Shown: positions 42,444 to 52,086, numbered from the stretch's first letter. The stretch is 64,000 nucleotides of DNA from Halomonas sp. M20 (GCF_020622265.1 NZ_JACNMQ010000003.1:1-64000); one strand, 5' to 3'. Numbers and translations: made by a program. Notes: generated from the letters alone by a model not told the origin.

Positions 42444-43583
42444 ATGGCCAGAAAAGAAGAGGGGCTAAAGGGCAATACCGAACAGAAGCGAACAGACGAG
42501 GAGCGCCATACCGCTCTGGTATTGCAGGGTGGCGGCGCCTTGGGCGCCTATCAGGCCGGCGCCTATGAAGCATTGATCGAAAATGGCTACACCCCGAATT
42601 GGGTAGCAGGCATTTCCATCGGTAGCATCAATGCGGCCATTATTGCCGGCAATCCGCCGAGCGAACGTATTGAAAAGCTACGCACCTTCTGGGAAAAGAT
42701 TACGGCGACCCTGAATCTGTCGGCACCGAGCGGGGATTTTCCCCGTGGGTTATTCAATGCCTACAACGCCTGGGCCGTGATGGTTCTTGGCGCTTCCTCG
42801 TTCTTCAAGCCTCGCTTTCCTCAACCGCTCTTGCAATTCAGCGGCGCGCAAGGCGCTACCAGTTTCTACGATACCTCACCGCTGCGCGACACCTTGGAAG
42901 CCCTGGTCGATTTCGACCGTATCCAGGCCGGGGAAACCCGTTTGTCTCTAGGGGCGGTCAATATCGAAACGGGCAATTTCGTCTACTTCGACAATACTCG
43001 GCACCGTATTGGCCCTGAGCACGTCATGGCCAGCGGCGCTCTGCCTCCGGCGTTGCCACCAGTAGAGATAGACGGCGAGTTCTACTGGGATGGGGGCCTG
43101 GTCTCGAATACGCCGCTCAGTCATGTGCTGCACCAGTCCAGGGACCGGGACATACTGATATTCCAGATCGATCTGTGGAATGCCCGGGGCAGCGTTCCGC
43201 GCAATCTGCTGGAAGTACAGGACAGACAAAAAGAGATCATCTACTCGAGCCGAACCCGGACGGTGACCGATGTCTATCGGCGCGAACTCGAATTACGCCG
43301 AGCCATCGCCACGATTTCAGAGCATTTGCCCGAGGGCGTGCGTCGGGATCCGGCGCTACGAGACTATCTTGCGCTGGGTGAACGCCGCGATGTGGATATC
43401 GTGCATCTGGTCTACAAGCGCAAGCGCTATGAATCACAGGCCAAGGACTTCCAGTTTTCGCGCGTCTCCATGGAGGAGCATTGGCAGGACGGTTATCAGG
43501 ATGTGACTCGCGAAATGAGTATGCCCGGCTGGCTTGAGCCAAACGAGAGGGACGGGAAAATTCGGGTCTTCGATCCCTATTGA
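42444..43583 (+). CDS. Patatin-like phospholipase with DUF3734-type C-terminus
   Basis: 379 aa. Patatin domain (about residues 30-240): oxyanion loop [18 protein letters not shown], nucleophile Ser in GISIGSIN and catalytic Asp in [10 protein letters not shown]. The C-terminal region (about 270-375, [31 protein letters not shown]) matches DUF3734. AGGAG precedes the ATG at 42444. It is followed after 20 bases by a 3-hydroxybutyrate dehydrogenase gene with its own strong ribosome site; this pairing suggests action on hydroxybutyrate esters or stored polymer, but lipid acyl hydrolysis is equally possible. Confidence 0.88.
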   Translation: MARKEEGLKGNTEQKRTDEERHTALVLQGGGALGAYQAGAYEALIENGYTPNWVAGISIGSINAAIIAGNPPSERIEKLRTFWEKITATLNLSAPSGDFPRGLFNAYNAWAVMVLGASSFFKPRFPQPLLQFSGAQGATSFYDTSPLRDTLEALVDFDRIQAGETRLSLGAVNIETGNFVYFDNTRHRIGPEHVMASGALPPALPPVEIDGEFYWDGGLVSNTPLSHVLHQSRDRDILIFQIDLWNARGSVPRNLLEVQDRQKEIIYSSRTRTVTDVYRRELELRRAIATISEHLPEGVRRDPALRDYLALGERRDVDIVHLVYKRKRYESQAKDFQFSRVSMEEHWQDGYQDVTREMSMPGWLEPNERDGKIRVFDPY

Positions 43584-43603
43584 TCAACACAAGGAGGAAC
43601 GAC

Positions 43604-44374
43604 ATGAAACTGAATAATAAAGTAGCAGTCATCACCGGTGGTGCCAGCGGCATCGGCTATCAGGTAGCCGAACGCTTCATTGATGCGAACGCTCGTGTCG
43701 CCATTGCCGACGTGAACATTGATAGCGCTCAGGAAGCGGCAAAAAAACTGGGTGATCAAGCCATGGCCGTGGAAATGGACGTCACCGATGAGCAGTCCGT
43801 CAACGATGGCGTGGACAAGGTTGCAGAGAAGTGGGGCAGCATCGATATTCTACTGTCCAATGCCGGCATCCAGATCGTTCATCGGGTCGAGGACTTTCCC
43901 TTCGACGAGTGGAAGAAGCTGACATCGATCCATCTTGATGGTGCTTTCCTGACCACGAAAGCCTGCATCAAGCATATGTACAAGCAAAATTCCGGCGTAT
44001 TACTGTACATGGGCTCCGTGCACTCCAAGGAAGCCTCCCCGCTAAAATCTGCTTATGTGACCGCCAAGCACGGCCTGCTGGGTCTGGCCCGGGTAATGGC
44101 GGTGGAAGGCGCTAAATACGGCGTACGCTCCAACGTCATCTGCCCCGGTTTCGTCGAGACCCCGCTGGTTGCCAAGCAGATTCCGGAACAGGCAAAGGAT
44201 CTGGGTATCTCCGAGCAGGAAGTGCGCGACGACATCATGCTGGGCGGCACCGTGGACAAGGAATTCACCCAGACCAGCGATATTGCCGAACTGGCGCTTT
44301 TCTTGGCTGCCTTCCCCACTAACGCCCTGACCGGGCAATCCGTGGTGGCAAGTCACGGCTGGTACATGAATTGA
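43604..44374 (+). CDS. 3-hydroxybutyrate dehydrogenase, second copy
   Basis: 256 aa, [18 protein letters not shown] at the N-terminus, [10 protein letters not shown], and the Ser/Tyr/Lys set in [20 protein letters not shown]. It is a close paralogue of the protein at 1554-2342, with the same ending SHGWYMN. AAGGAGG lies before the ATG. It is coupled to the patatin-like gene, and a stable hairpin follows. The two copies may serve different conditions (polymer mobilisation versus external hydroxybutyrate). Confidence 0.87.
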   Translation: MKLNNKVAVITGGASGIGYQVAERFIDANARVAIADVNIDSAQEAAKKLGDQAMAVEMDVTDEQSVNDGVDKVAEKWGSIDILLSNAGIQIVHRVEDFPFDEWKKLTSIHLDGAFLTTKACIKHMYKQNSGVLLYMGSVHSKEASPLKSAYVTAKHGLLGLARVMAVEGAKYGVRSNVICPGFVETPLVAKQIPEQAKDLGISEQEVRDDIMLGGTVDKEFTQTSDIAELALFLAAFPTNALTGQSVVASHGWYMN

Positions 44375-44381
44375 TTGTGTT

Positions 44382-44405
44382 GGCCAGGCGGTGAGCCGCC
44401 TGGCC
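44382..44405 (+). terminator. Hairpin after the patatin/dehydrogenase pair
   Basis: GGCCAGGCGG (44382-44391) and CCGCCTGGCC (44396-44405) form a perfect 10-bp stem with a 4-base loop, followed by TTCAAAG. The T-run is short, so termination is likely but not certain. Confidence 0.55.
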
Positions 44406-44516
44406 TTCAAAGAATTGAATGGCAAGGAAAAGGAGTATGATTCATGAGCCAGTAGATACTGAGTGCCCGCAACTGGTTCATGCTGCGCGACTGGCAACCT
44501 CGCTTACCTGACCGGG

Positions 44517-45371
44517 TTACGTATTCAGCACCACGCCACCATTGAGATGCAGCGTCTGGCCAGTCATGTAGGAAGATTCCTCGCAGGCCAGATAGACATA
44601 GGCCGGACCCATCTCGCTAGGCTGGCCGGCGCGGTTCATGGGCACTTGTCCACCGAAGGATTCGACCTTCTCTTCATCGAAGCTGGCCGGGATCAGTGGT
44701 GTCCACACCGGCCCCGGTGCCACAGAATTGACGCGAATGCCTTTCTCCACCAACGAGACCGCCAGGGAGCGCATGAAGCCCTGAATAGCCCCTTTAGTGG
44801 TGGTGTAGTCGATCAAGGTGTTGTTGCCCTTGAAGGCATTGATCGAGGAGGTGGCGATGATGGTGTCGCCCTCTTCCATGTGCGGCAGCGCCGCCTTGGC
44901 CATATAGAAATGGCTATGGATGTTGGTCGCAAAGGTGCGGTGCCACTGTTCCTCGGGGATCTGGGTGACGTCGTCCCAGTCGTACTGCTCGGCGGCGTTG
45001 TTGACCAGGATGTTGAGCTTGCCGAACTCTTCCAGAGTCTTGTCGACGACTTCGCGACAGAAGCTCGAATCGCCCACATCGCCTTTCAGGATAAGACAGC
45101 GCCGGCCTTCTGCTTCGACAAGAGCGCGGGTGTCCTCGGCGTCCCGGTCTTCATCCAGATAGGCCAGCACGCAGTCGGCACCTTCCCGAGCATAGTGCAG
45201 GGCCACGGCGCGACCGATGCCGCTGTCGCCGCCGGTAATGATGGCGACCTTGTCCTTGAGCTTGTCGGCGCCGCTATAACTATCGCGGATGAACTCTGGC
45301 TCAGGGCGCATGGCGTGTTCGTCGCCGGGTTGCTTGTTCTGCTCCTGTGGGGGTTGTTGCTGATCTGACAT
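44517..45371 (-). CDS. SDR-family oxidoreductase, YghA/general-stress type
   Basis: 284 aa. A hydrophilic Gln/Pro-rich N-terminal extension (about residues 1-35, ending PEPEFIRDSYSGADKLKDK) precedes the SDR fold with TGGDSGIGRAVALHYAREGA, NNAAEQ, ATSSINAFKGN and the Tyr-x-x-x-Lys YTTTKGA. This extended SDR group includes YghA and B. subtilis general stress proteins; substrates are unclear and salt or ethanol induction is known in relatives. AGGAG precedes the ATG at 45371. It stands convergent to the dehydrogenase gene and separates pyrX from pyrB. Confidence 0.85.
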   Translation of the reverse strand: MSDQQQPPQEQNKQPGDEHAMRPEPEFIRDSYSGADKLKDKVAIITGGDSGIGRAVALHYAREGADCVLAYLDEDRDAEDTRALVEAEGRRCLILKGDVGDSSFCREVVDKTLEEFGKLNILVNNAAEQYDWDDVTQIPEEQWHRTFATNIHSHFYMAKAALPHMEEGDTIIATSSINAFKGNNTLIDYTTTKGAIQGFMRSLAVSLVEKGIRVNSVAPGPVWTPLIPASFDEEKVESFGGQVPMNRAGQPSEMGPAYVYLACEESSYMTGQTLHLNGGVVLNT

Positions 45372-45477
45372 GTGCTTCACTCCTGTGGTGCACTATAAAT
45401 GACAGGCGGCGTCACTCTCCATCGCTGCCCTCTTCGACCCTTGAAGATAGTAGATATTCGCCGTTACCGACAAGGGC

Positions 45478-46482
45478 TCAGGAGGCTCGCGAACGGGTAC
45501 GACTCTGAGTCTGGCCGCTGACCGCCATGGACAGTACCGCCATGCGCACCGCGATGCCGTTGGTGACCTGATCGAGAATCACCGCCCGGGGCCCGTCGGC
45601 CACGGCGGATTCGATCTCGACGCCACGATTGATCGGGCCTGGATGCATGACGATGGCCTCGGAGTGGGCCCAGGCCAGACTTTCCTGAGTCAGGCCATAA
45701 TGCCGGTAGAACTCATTTTCAGATGGCAGCAATGCGCCATCCATGCGCTCTTTTTGCAGGCGCAGGGCGATTACCACGTCAGCATCCCGCAAGCCTTCCT
45801 GAAGCCGTGTAAATACGCGGCAGCGCCAATCCTCGACGTCCACCGGTAGCAGGGTGCGCGGTGCGATAACGCGAATCTCCGCCACCCCCAGGGTATTGAG
45901 CGCCAGCACCTGGGAGCGCGCCACCCGAGAGTGCAGAATGTCGCCGACGATCGCCACTTTGAGATTCTCGAAGGCGCCCTTGTGGCGACGGATAGTCAGC
46001 ATGTCGAGCATCGCCTGGGTCGGGTGGGCATGGCGCCCGTCGCCGGCGTTGATGATCGCCACATTGGGGGTGACCTGGCTGGCGATGAAGTGGGCAGCAC
46101 CGGAGTCCGAATGGCGTACCACGAAAGCATCTGCCTGCATGGCTTCGAGATTTTGCAGGGTGTCGAGCAGGGTCTCGCCCTTGGCGGTGGAAGAGGTCTG
46201 AATATCCAGGTTGAGCACGTCCGCCGAGAGACGCTTGGCTGCCAGTTCGAAGGTAGCCCGGGTGCGAGTGGAGTTCTCGAAGAACAGGTTGGCCACGGTG
46301 CGTCCGCGCAGTAGCGGCACTTTCTTGACCTGGGCATCCTGCACGCCGCGAAAGCTGTCGGCGGTGTCGAGAATCTCCGTGAGCAGCTCCCGGGACAGCC
46401 CCTCGATATCGATGAAATGGCGCAGGCGGCCGTCCGCGGTGAGCTGTACTCGGGCAGCGGCGGAGGATGCGGAGTCGATCAT
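45478..46482 (-). CDS. pyrB: Aspartate carbamoyltransferase catalytic subunit
   Basis: 334 aa, the Pseudomonas-type length. Carbamoyl-phosphate motif [15 protein letters not shown] (STRTR), [13 protein letters not shown]-type [14 protein letters not shown] and [11 protein letters not shown]. Second step of pyrimidine synthesis. No pyrI regulatory gene is adjacent, as expected for the class that uses the PyrC' partner. Its ATG overlaps the pyrR stop (ATGA). The C-terminal tail is Ser/Arg-rich ([11 protein letters not shown]). Confidence 0.95.
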   Translation of the reverse strand: MIDSASSAAARVQLTADGRLRHFIDIEGLSRELLTEILDTADSFRGVQDAQVKKVPLLRGRTVANLFFENSTRTRATFELAAKRLSADVLNLDIQTSSTAKGETLLDTLQNLEAMQADAFVVRHSDSGAAHFIASQVTPNVAIINAGDGRHAHPTQAMLDMLTIRRHKGAFENLKVAIVGDILHSRVARSQVLALNTLGVAEIRVIAPRTLLPVDVEDWRCRVFTRLQEGLRDADVVIALRLQKERMDGALLPSENEFYRHYGLTQESLAWAHSEAIVMHPGPINRGVEIESAVADGPRAVILDQVTNGIAVRMAVLSMAVSGQTQSRTRSRAS

Positions 46483-47000
46483 GAGGTCTCCCGAGTTTGC
46501 GTTACCAATGAGAGAGAAAGCGGCTCCGGGCCAGAGAGCTTGACCCGCTCCCCGGCTGGCAGATCGAGATGAGCGCCGCATACATCCGGCTGTACGGGAA
46601 GCTCGCGTCCCGGCAGTGATATCAACGCGGCCAGCAGCACTCGGCGCGGGCGCCCGTAGTCGAACAGCTCGTTGAGGGCGGCACGAATGGTGCGCCCGGA
46701 CATCACCACGTCATCCACCAGCACCAGATCGCGTTCGTCTACCTCGAAAGGCAAATGGCTCGAGCGAATGGCTTCCGGCAGCCCCTGGTGGCCAAAGTCG
46801 TCTCGCCAGAAACCGATATCCAGCGCGCCCAGCGTGGTCGGCAAGGCCAGACGCCGGTGCAGCACGTCGGCAATCCAGACACCGCCGGTATGAATACCCA
46901 CCAGGGCCAGGCGCTGTCGATCCAGGCCATGCTCATCGATGATCGTCTCGAGATCGGCGACCATGGCGTCGAGTAGCGGCGGAATGTCGGGAAGTGGCAT
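46479..47000 (-). CDS. pyrR: PyrR bifunctional regulator / uracil phosphoribosyltransferase
   Basis: 173 aa, type I phosphoribosyltransferase fold. PRPP loop [20 protein letters not shown] (about residues 92-111) and [13 protein letters not shown]. In Firmicutes it is an RNA-binding attenuation protein; in gammaproteobacteria the regulatory role is less clear and no pyr attenuator hairpin is obvious here. GAGGA lies before the ATG. It is coupled to pyrB by overlap and follows ruvX by 25 bases. Confidence 0.92.
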   Translation of the reverse strand: MPLPDIPPLLDAMVADLETIIDEHGLDRQRLALVGIHTGGVWIADVLHRRLALPTTLGALDIGFWRDDFGHQGLPEAIRSSHLPFEVDERDLVLVDDVVMSGRTIRAALNELFDYGRPRRVLLAALISLPGRELPVQPDVCGAHLDLPAGERVKLSGPEPLSLSLVTQTRETS

Positions 47001-47025
47001 CTATGCTGTCCTCGTACAAGAAACG

Positions 47026-47481
47026 TTACCGATAGGATTCACGGCCGGGCAGCCCCTCGCGGTGCGCGAACCAGCCCTCGAGAATCAGCTGGGCCGCCAG
47101 GCCATCGACGCCGTCATCGCGATAGTTGCCACGATGCCCAGCCTCCCGGGCGATTGCCTTGGCCTCCCGGGTGGAGCCTCGCTCGTCGACCATTTCACAG
47201 GGCTTGCCATAGCGCCCATAGAGCCGCTTGCCGAACTTGCGCGCCCGGGTACTCATCTCGGACTCGCTGCCATCCATGTTCAGCGGCAGGCCGACGACGA
47301 ACAGATCCGGCCCCCACTCCTTCACCAGACGGGTGACGACATTCCAATCCGGGATGCCGTCTTGCACTGGCAAGGGCTCAAGGGCCGTGGCACTGGCCAG
47401 GAACTCATGCCCCACCGCGACCCCAATGCGCCGGGTGCCGAAATCGAAGGCCAGTATCTGGCGATTGCCTTCTGCGGCCAT
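47026..47481 (-). CDS. ruvX: RuvX/YqgF, pre-16S rRNA nuclease (RNase H-like)
   Basis: 151 aa. N-terminal ILAFDFGTRRIGVAVG with the first catalytic Asp, VVGLPLNMDGSES, and VDERGSTREA near residue 97 with the later acidic residues. Known roles are 5' maturation of 16S rRNA and possible Holliday junction resolution. Its ATG overlaps the yqgE stop by one base (TGATG). Confidence 0.93.
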   Translation of the reverse strand: MAAEGNRQILAFDFGTRRIGVAVGHEFLASATALEPLPVQDGIPDWNVVTRLVKEWGPDLFVVGLPLNMDGSESEMSTRARKFGKRLYGRYGKPCEMVDERGSTREAKAIAREAGHRGNYRDDGVDGLAAQLILEGWFAHREGLPGRESYR

Positions 47482-48038
47482 CAGCTATGGCCGGCCTGGC
47501 TGGGCATCAAGTTCAGGTCGACCCCGAGAATGCCTGCAGCGGCGCTCAAACGCTGCTCCGGTGGCAAATCAAAAAGCACATCGGGTCGCGCCTCGACGGT
47601 CAGCCAGGTATTGTCCAGCAACTCCTTCTCGAGCTGACCCGCTTCCCAACCGCAGCAACCCAGGCAGACCAGAAACTTCTTCGGCCCCTTGCCTTCAGCA
47701 ATGGCCTGGAGCATGTCCATGGAGGTGGTCAAGGCGACATCGTCGGCCACCTGCAAACTGGAATCCCAGGGCTGGCTGCTGCCGCGATGCAGAATGAAGC
47801 CGCGATCCTTGTGGGTCGGGCCTCCATAGTGCACCTGCATGTTGCGAAAATGACATTCAGACGCATCGAGTTCGAGCTGTTCGAGCAGGTTATCGAGGCT
47901 CAATTCCAGCGGCTGATTGACGATGACGCCCATGGTGCCATTGTCGTCGTGGTCACATAGATAGCTCAGGCTGCCGGCAAAATGGGGGTCTTCAAGGTGC
48001 GGCATCGCCAGTAGAAAATGATTGCGAAAGCTTTGCAT
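47481..48038 (-). CDS. YqgE/AlgH family protein
   Basis: 185 aa. N-terminal LRNHFLLA-type SFRNHFLLAMPHLEDPHFAG, GVIVNQPLELSLDNLLEQL and YGGPTHKDRGFILHR, plus the FLVCLGCCGWEAGQLEKE strand, are diagnostic. Function is not established; AlgH was named for an effect on alginate regulation. GGGAGG stands close to the ATG at 48038. It lies in the conserved gshB-tonB-yqgE-ruvX-pyrR-pyrB order. Confidence 0.92.
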   Translation of the reverse strand: MQSFRNHFLLAMPHLEDPHFAGSLSYLCDHDDNGTMGVIVNQPLELSLDNLLEQLELDASECHFRNMQVHYGGPTHKDRGFILHRGSSQPWDSSLQVADDVALTTSMDMLQAIAEGKGPKKFLVCLGCCGWEAGQLEKELLDNTWLTVEARPDVLFDLPPEQRLSAAAGILGVDLNLMPSQAGHS

Positions 48039-48052
48039 GGGCCTCCCTGGCG

Positions 48053-48901
48053 TCAATGCACGCCGTAGCTATTGCCTTTCCCGAAACGCCAGGTCCGCGT
48101 GATGGTCAGGCTATCGCGCGTTCCCATCCCCCGGTCAAAGGGGCGATAGGGCGCGGCGCCTTCTACCGCATTCATTGCGGCCTGGTCGAGCTCGGAATGT
48201 CCCGAGGATTGTATCACCTCTGCCTCGCGTAACTGACCCTCACGTCCGATTACCACACGAATACGCAGTTGCCCATCGAGGGCGCCCGGGGCCGGATAGT
48301 GGCGATTGCCGTAGGTTTCGACCCGCCGGGTCCAGGCATCGACATAGCGGGTTTCGGCGGCCCGCTGGGCGCTTCGACTGCGCTCGTCGCCGCTGTCGTA
48401 GGGGGAAGGTGATGCCGTAAAGCCTTGCTGGCGCACGCTTTCCCCAGCCTGAGCCAGTAGCGCCTGACCGCTTGGCGCTGGCTTCGACTGCGATGGCTCT
48501 GGCTCTGGTGGTGTCGGCTTAGGAGCGGGCTCTGGTGTCGTCGACTGGGCAGCGGGCTTGGGCGACTGGGGAGAAGGTTCAGGCGGCTGAGGGGCAGATT
48601 CGGGAGCCGGCGCTGTTTTTGGCGTTGGCTCAGGCGCTGGTTCTTGAGTTGGTTCAGGCGTCGGCGCTGCTTGAACGGCCTTGGCCATTCTCTCAGAGCC
48701 ACCGGGTTCAACGGCGGCCTGGGTTACCAGCATCACGTCGAGACTCATCGGCGCCTTCATGGTGGGTGCCGGAGCCAAACGCCACTGAGCCAGCCCGCCG
48801 ATGACGATCGCATGCAGCAGCAGCGCCAGAACCCAGGCGAGCAGCGTACGATGACGCCTGCCGACAGAGATTTTGGACGAATGATCGATGGTTACCGCCA
48901 T
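48053..48901 (-). CDS. TonB-family energy-transducing protein
   Basis: 282 aa. A basic cytoplasmic start, one membrane helix (about residues 20-40, containing the SxxxH-like LLLHAIVIGG), a Pro/Glu/Lys-rich periplasmic linker (about 78-145) and a C-terminal TonB domain (about 190-275, with YPAPGALDGQLRIRVVIGRE and AAPYRPFD). It is the stand-alone TonB commonly placed after gshB in Pseudomonas and relatives; no exbBD lies nearby. The ribosome site is weak (AAGAG). Confidence 0.88.
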   Translation of the reverse strand: MAVTIDHSSKISVGRRHRTLLAWVLALLLHAIVIGGLAQWRLAPAPTMKAPMSLDVMLVTQAAVEPGGSERMAKAVQAAPTPEPTQEPAPEPTPKTAPAPESAPQPPEPSPQSPKPAAQSTTPEPAPKPTPPEPEPSQSKPAPSGQALLAQAGESVRQQGFTASPSPYDSGDERSRSAQRAAETRYVDAWTRRVETYGNRHYPAPGALDGQLRIRVVIGREGQLREAEVIQSSGHSELDQAAMNAVEGAAPYRPFDRGMGTRDSLTITRTWRFGKGNSYGVH

Positions 48902-48925
48902 GGTCGCGCTCTTGAACTCTCCCGG

Positions 48926-49879
48926 TCATCCCAGACGGCGCAGGATGGCGTCCATCAGCAAACCGGCGATATCGGTGCCGCGCTGATCGTCGATCTCGCG
49001 CACACAGGTGGGGCTGGTGACGTTGATCTCGGTAATGTAGTCGCCGATCACGTCGAGGCCGACGAACATCAACCCCTTGGCGATCAGCGTTGGCCTAACC
49101 TGCTCCACCAGCCAGTAGTCGCGCTCGGTCAGTTCACGACTGATGCCCTGAGCGCCTGCCGCCAAATTACCTCGGGTCTCGCCGGCCATGGGTACACGCG
49201 CCAAGCCATAAGGCACAGGCTCGCCGTCGATCAGCAGGATGCGAGTATCGCCGTCCTTGATCTCGGGGATATAGCGCTGGGCCATGATTTTGCGCTGCCC
49301 CCGTTCGCTGAGCTGCTCGATCACCGCGCCGAGATTGCGGCCTTCCGGACCGATATGAAAGATCCCGCTACCGCCCATGCCATCCAGGGGCTTGAAGATC
49401 ACATCACCTTGCTTTTCTTGGAAGCTGCGCAGTACGCGGTCGCTGCTGGACACCACGCAGGGCACGCTGCATTGCGGGAACTGCTGGGCGAAGAGTTTCT
49501 CGTTGCACTCGAGTAGCGCCTGGGTGGGGTTGACGATCAACACCCCTTCCCGCTCGGCGAAACCGAGCAGGTAGACCGCATTGATGAAATGATCGTCCAC
49601 CGGCGGATCCTTGCGCATCAGGACCACATCGAGTTCGGCCAGCGGCGTCGCCTTGGGCTCTCCCAGCCGATACCAGCTTTCGGGATCGCGAAACACCTCG
49701 AGATCCCGCAGCTGCGCCATGGCCCGGCCGTTGTCCAGAAAGAGATCCTCCTGCTCCATGTAATGCAACGACCAGCCGCGATCCTGAGCGGCCCACAGCA
49801 TGGCCAGGGAGGTATCTTTCTTGTAGGTGATAGCGTCGATGGGGTCCATCACCACACCGATCTTGAGGGCTCGATTCAT
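48926..49879 (-). CDS. gshB: Glutathione synthetase
   Basis: 317 aa, ATP-grasp enzyme joining gamma-glutamylcysteine and glycine. N-terminal IGVVMDPIDAITYKKDTSLA, MRKDPPVD, ATP-binding FKPLDGMGGSGIF and the Mg-binding GDYITEINVTSPT. It heads the gshB-tonB-yqgE-ruvX-pyrR-pyrB cluster. The ribosome site is weak. Confidence 0.96.
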   Translation of the reverse strand: MNRALKIGVVMDPIDAITYKKDTSLAMLWAAQDRGWSLHYMEQEDLFLDNGRAMAQLRDLEVFRDPESWYRLGEPKATPLAELDVVLMRKDPPVDDHFINAVYLLGFAEREGVLIVNPTQALLECNEKLFAQQFPQCSVPCVVSSSDRVLRSFQEKQGDVIFKPLDGMGGSGIFHIGPEGRNLGAVIEQLSERGQRKIMAQRYIPEIKDGDTRILLIDGEPVPYGLARVPMAGETRGNLAAGAQGISRELTERDYWLVEQVRPTLIAKGLMFVGLDVIGDYITEINVTSPTCVREIDDQRGTDIAGLLMDAILRRLG

Positions 49880-50076
49880 GACAAGACTCTATTCGCAGAA
49901 AACGGTGTTGGCAGTATGACGCAGTCGTTCTGATGGCACCAATCCTGAGGTCGCAAAGGCAGCCGGCCCGATCTTCAGAAACAGCAATCAATACCGGACA
50001 TCTCCTTCTGGCAGATCAAGTGAGTGGTTTGCTAAAAATGAAGCGCCATGTCGTGCACTTAACCGTTACTAGAACA

Positions 50077-50153
50077 TTGCATACAACATATGCGACTAAA
50101 GGGGAAGGGATGGGCTTTATTGCCTCTTCTAGGCTATAAGTTGCATGCAACTT
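50077..50153. promoter_or_regulatory. Two TTGCATRCAA operators upstream of the second GntR gene
   Basis: TTGCATACAA (50077-50086) and the perfect 16-bp palindrome AAGTTGCATGCAACTT (50138-50153). The second lies against the ribosome site (GGAG at about 50154) of the regulator gene, so binding would block its own expression. A related TGCATACAA precedes the dctP gene at 53441. Confidence 0.65.
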
Positions 50154-50163
50154 GGAGATAAGC

Positions 50164-50832
50164 GTGATTATCGAGCGTCCTGCCGCGCAAACGGCCACGG
50201 CCCACGTCTACGCAGCGATCAAGCAGCGCATCCTCGAAGGCGTGTATCGCGCTCACGACTATGTGCGTGAAGTCAGTGTGGCGAATGAACTCGAGGTCAG
50301 CCGTACGCCGGTACGTGAAGCATTACGCGAGCTGATTTCTGAAGGCTGGCTGGAGGCGATTCCTCATCATGGTGCCCGCGTAAGCGCCTGGACGGAACAG
50401 GACGCACAGGAAGTTTTCGAGATTCGTTTGTTACTGGAACCCTTGGCAGTCAATAAAGCGGCGCAGCACATCCAAGCGTTTCAACTTGATCGACTGCAGC
50501 AATTAGCCACACGCATGGAGCGTTTAGCAGACCAGGCCAACGGTCGTGACAAGATTGCGGTATTGAATCATGAGTTCCACCGTGAGTTGATCCAGGCATC
50601 GGGTAGTCAACGCTTGGTAATGGTGCTCGATAACGTGGTACGCACTTCGATCATCCGTCGCAACTTTCACCATTACGAACAGGAAGACGTATTGCGCAGT
50701 ATGCATCACCACCGCGAAATCCTCAGGGCAATCAGTGTTGCCAATCCATTATGGGCGGAAAATGTGATGCGTACCCATCTACTGGCAGCGCGTGATCTCT
50801 ACTTTCAACTTAAAGAGTCGGATAACGACTGA
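50164..50832 (+). CDS. GntR-family regulator (FCD type) of the TRAP/CoA-transferase locus
   Basis: 222 aa. Winged helix (about residues 8-75, with VREVSVANELEVSRTPVREA and ALRELISEGWLEAI) and FCD ligand domain (about 85-210, with EIRLLLEPLAV and NHEFHRELIQASGSQ, whose His residues bind metal in the family). The GTG at 50164 has GGAG 7 bases upstream. It is divergent from gshB and first of a plus-strand locus that encodes a CoA-transferase, two TRAP systems and a lyase. Autoregulation is suggested by the palindrome at its start. Confidence 0.88.
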   Translation: MIIERPAAQTATAHVYAAIKQRILEGVYRAHDYVREVSVANELEVSRTPVREALRELISEGWLEAIPHHGARVSAWTEQDAQEVFEIRLLLEPLAVNKAAQHIQAFQLDRLQQLATRMERLADQANGRDKIAVLNHEFHRELIQASGSQRLVMVLDNVVRTSIIRRNFHHYEQEDVLRSMHHHREILRAISVANPLWAENVMRTHLLAARDLYFQLKESDND

Positions 50833-50873
50833 ACCGTCGTTCCTAATCACTTGCTTTGAGGAATACAACAATA

Positions 50874-52073
50874 ATGCTTCCCGACACACCACTTGACGAT
50901 TTGAAAGTGCTCGAACTCGGCCAGCTGATTGCCGGCCCCTATTGTGGGCAGGTATTGGCGGATTTCGGTGCCAGCGTCATCAAGATCGAGCCCCCCGGCA
51001 AAGGGGATGCCATGCGCCAATGGGGTGAGGTCGATGCCGATGGCGAACCGCTATGGTGGAACGTCATCGGGCGCAACAAGCAATCTGTGACACTGGACCT
51101 GCGCCAGCCCAAGGGTCAGGAAATACTACGTAACCTGGCGTCTCAAGCGGATATTCTGATCGAGAACTTTCGTCCCGGCACCATGGAGAAATGGGGCCTG
51201 AGCTATGAGGCGCTGGCAGCGATCAACCCCGGTCTGATCATGGTGCGGGTGACCGGCTTCGGCCAGGACGGCCCCTATGCCTCGCGGGCCGGATTCGCCT
51301 CGGTGTGCGAGGCGATGGGCGGGCTTCGCTACTTGAGCGGTTATCCGGATCGTGCGCCGGTACGCGTAGGCATTTCGCTGGGCGATACATTGGCCGGCCT
51401 GCATGGTGCTTTGGGCGCATTGGTGGCCTTGCATCAGCGCAAGAGAACCGGCTATGGCCAGGTGGTGGACAGTGCGATCTTCGAGTCGGTGCTGGGCATG
51501 ATGGAGTGCCTGATCCCCGAGTACGCGCGTACCGGCAAGGTGCGTGAACGCAGTGGGAGTTTTCTGCCGCGCATCGCCCCCTCCAACGCCTATCCCAGCC
51601 GCGACGGACGCGATGTGATCATCGGCGGCAATCAGGACACGGTGTTTCGGCGCCTGTGTGAGGTGATGGGCCAACCCACCCTCGCCGATCACCCGGATTA
51701 CGCCACCCACCGCGCGCGAGGCGACAATCAACAGGCCATCGATGATCTGGTCGCTGCTTGGACCGCGCAGCATGACGCCCAGGACATCGTCGATTGGCTG
51801 GCCGAGGCCGGCGTGCCGGCAGGGCTGGTCTATCGTGCCCCGGAAATGCTCGATGACCCGCATTTCAAGGCGCGGGAGGCGATCGTCGAGGTACCCGACC
51901 GTCGCGGCCACCCCCTGCCGATGCAGAATGTCTTTCCACGACTTTCGCAAACCCCGGGCCGGGTACGGCATGTCGGACCGGAACTGGGCGAACATACCGA
52001 GGCGATTCTCAGCGGTTGGCTGGGAATCAACGAGGCCACCTTGGACGAATTGCGCGACTCTGGCGTGATCTGA
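50874..52073 (+). CDS. Class III CoA-transferase (CaiB/BaiF family)
   Basis: 399 aa. N-terminal LKVLELGQLIAGPYCGQVLADFGA split over the family's first strand, KIEPPGKGDAMR, GRNKQSVTLDLR and ISLGDTLAGLHGALGAL, where the Asp is the catalytic residue that forms the acyl anhydride. It transfers CoA, often from succinyl-CoA, to a carboxylic acid. Beside an HMG-CoA-lyase-like gene and TRAP transporters, it probably activates the imported acid before cleavage. GAGGAA lies 10-12 bases before the ATG. It starts 41 bases after the regulator stop. Confidence 0.88.
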   Translation: MLPDTPLDDLKVLELGQLIAGPYCGQVLADFGASVIKIEPPGKGDAMRQWGEVDADGEPLWWNVIGRNKQSVTLDLRQPKGQEILRNLASQADILIENFRPGTMEKWGLSYEALAAINPGLIMVRVTGFGQDGPYASRAGFASVCEAMGGLRYLSGYPDRAPVRVGISLGDTLAGLHGALGALVALHQRKRTGYGQVVDSAIFESVLGMMECLIPEYARTGKVRERSGSFLPRIAPSNAYPSRDGRDVIIGGNQDTVFRRLCEVMGQPTLADHPDYATHRARGDNQQAIDDLVAAWTAQHDAQDIVDWLAEAGVPAGLVYRAPEMLDDPHFKAREAIVEVPDRRGHPLPMQNVFPRLSQTPGRVRHVGPELGEHTEAILSGWLGINEATLDELRDSGVI

Positions 52074-52086
52074 ACGGAGTGGCCTC

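Noticed and set aside
46400-47100. PyrR-type RNA attenuator
   Set aside because: No anti-terminator/terminator pair or PyrR-binding loop could be seen around pyrR or pyrB.
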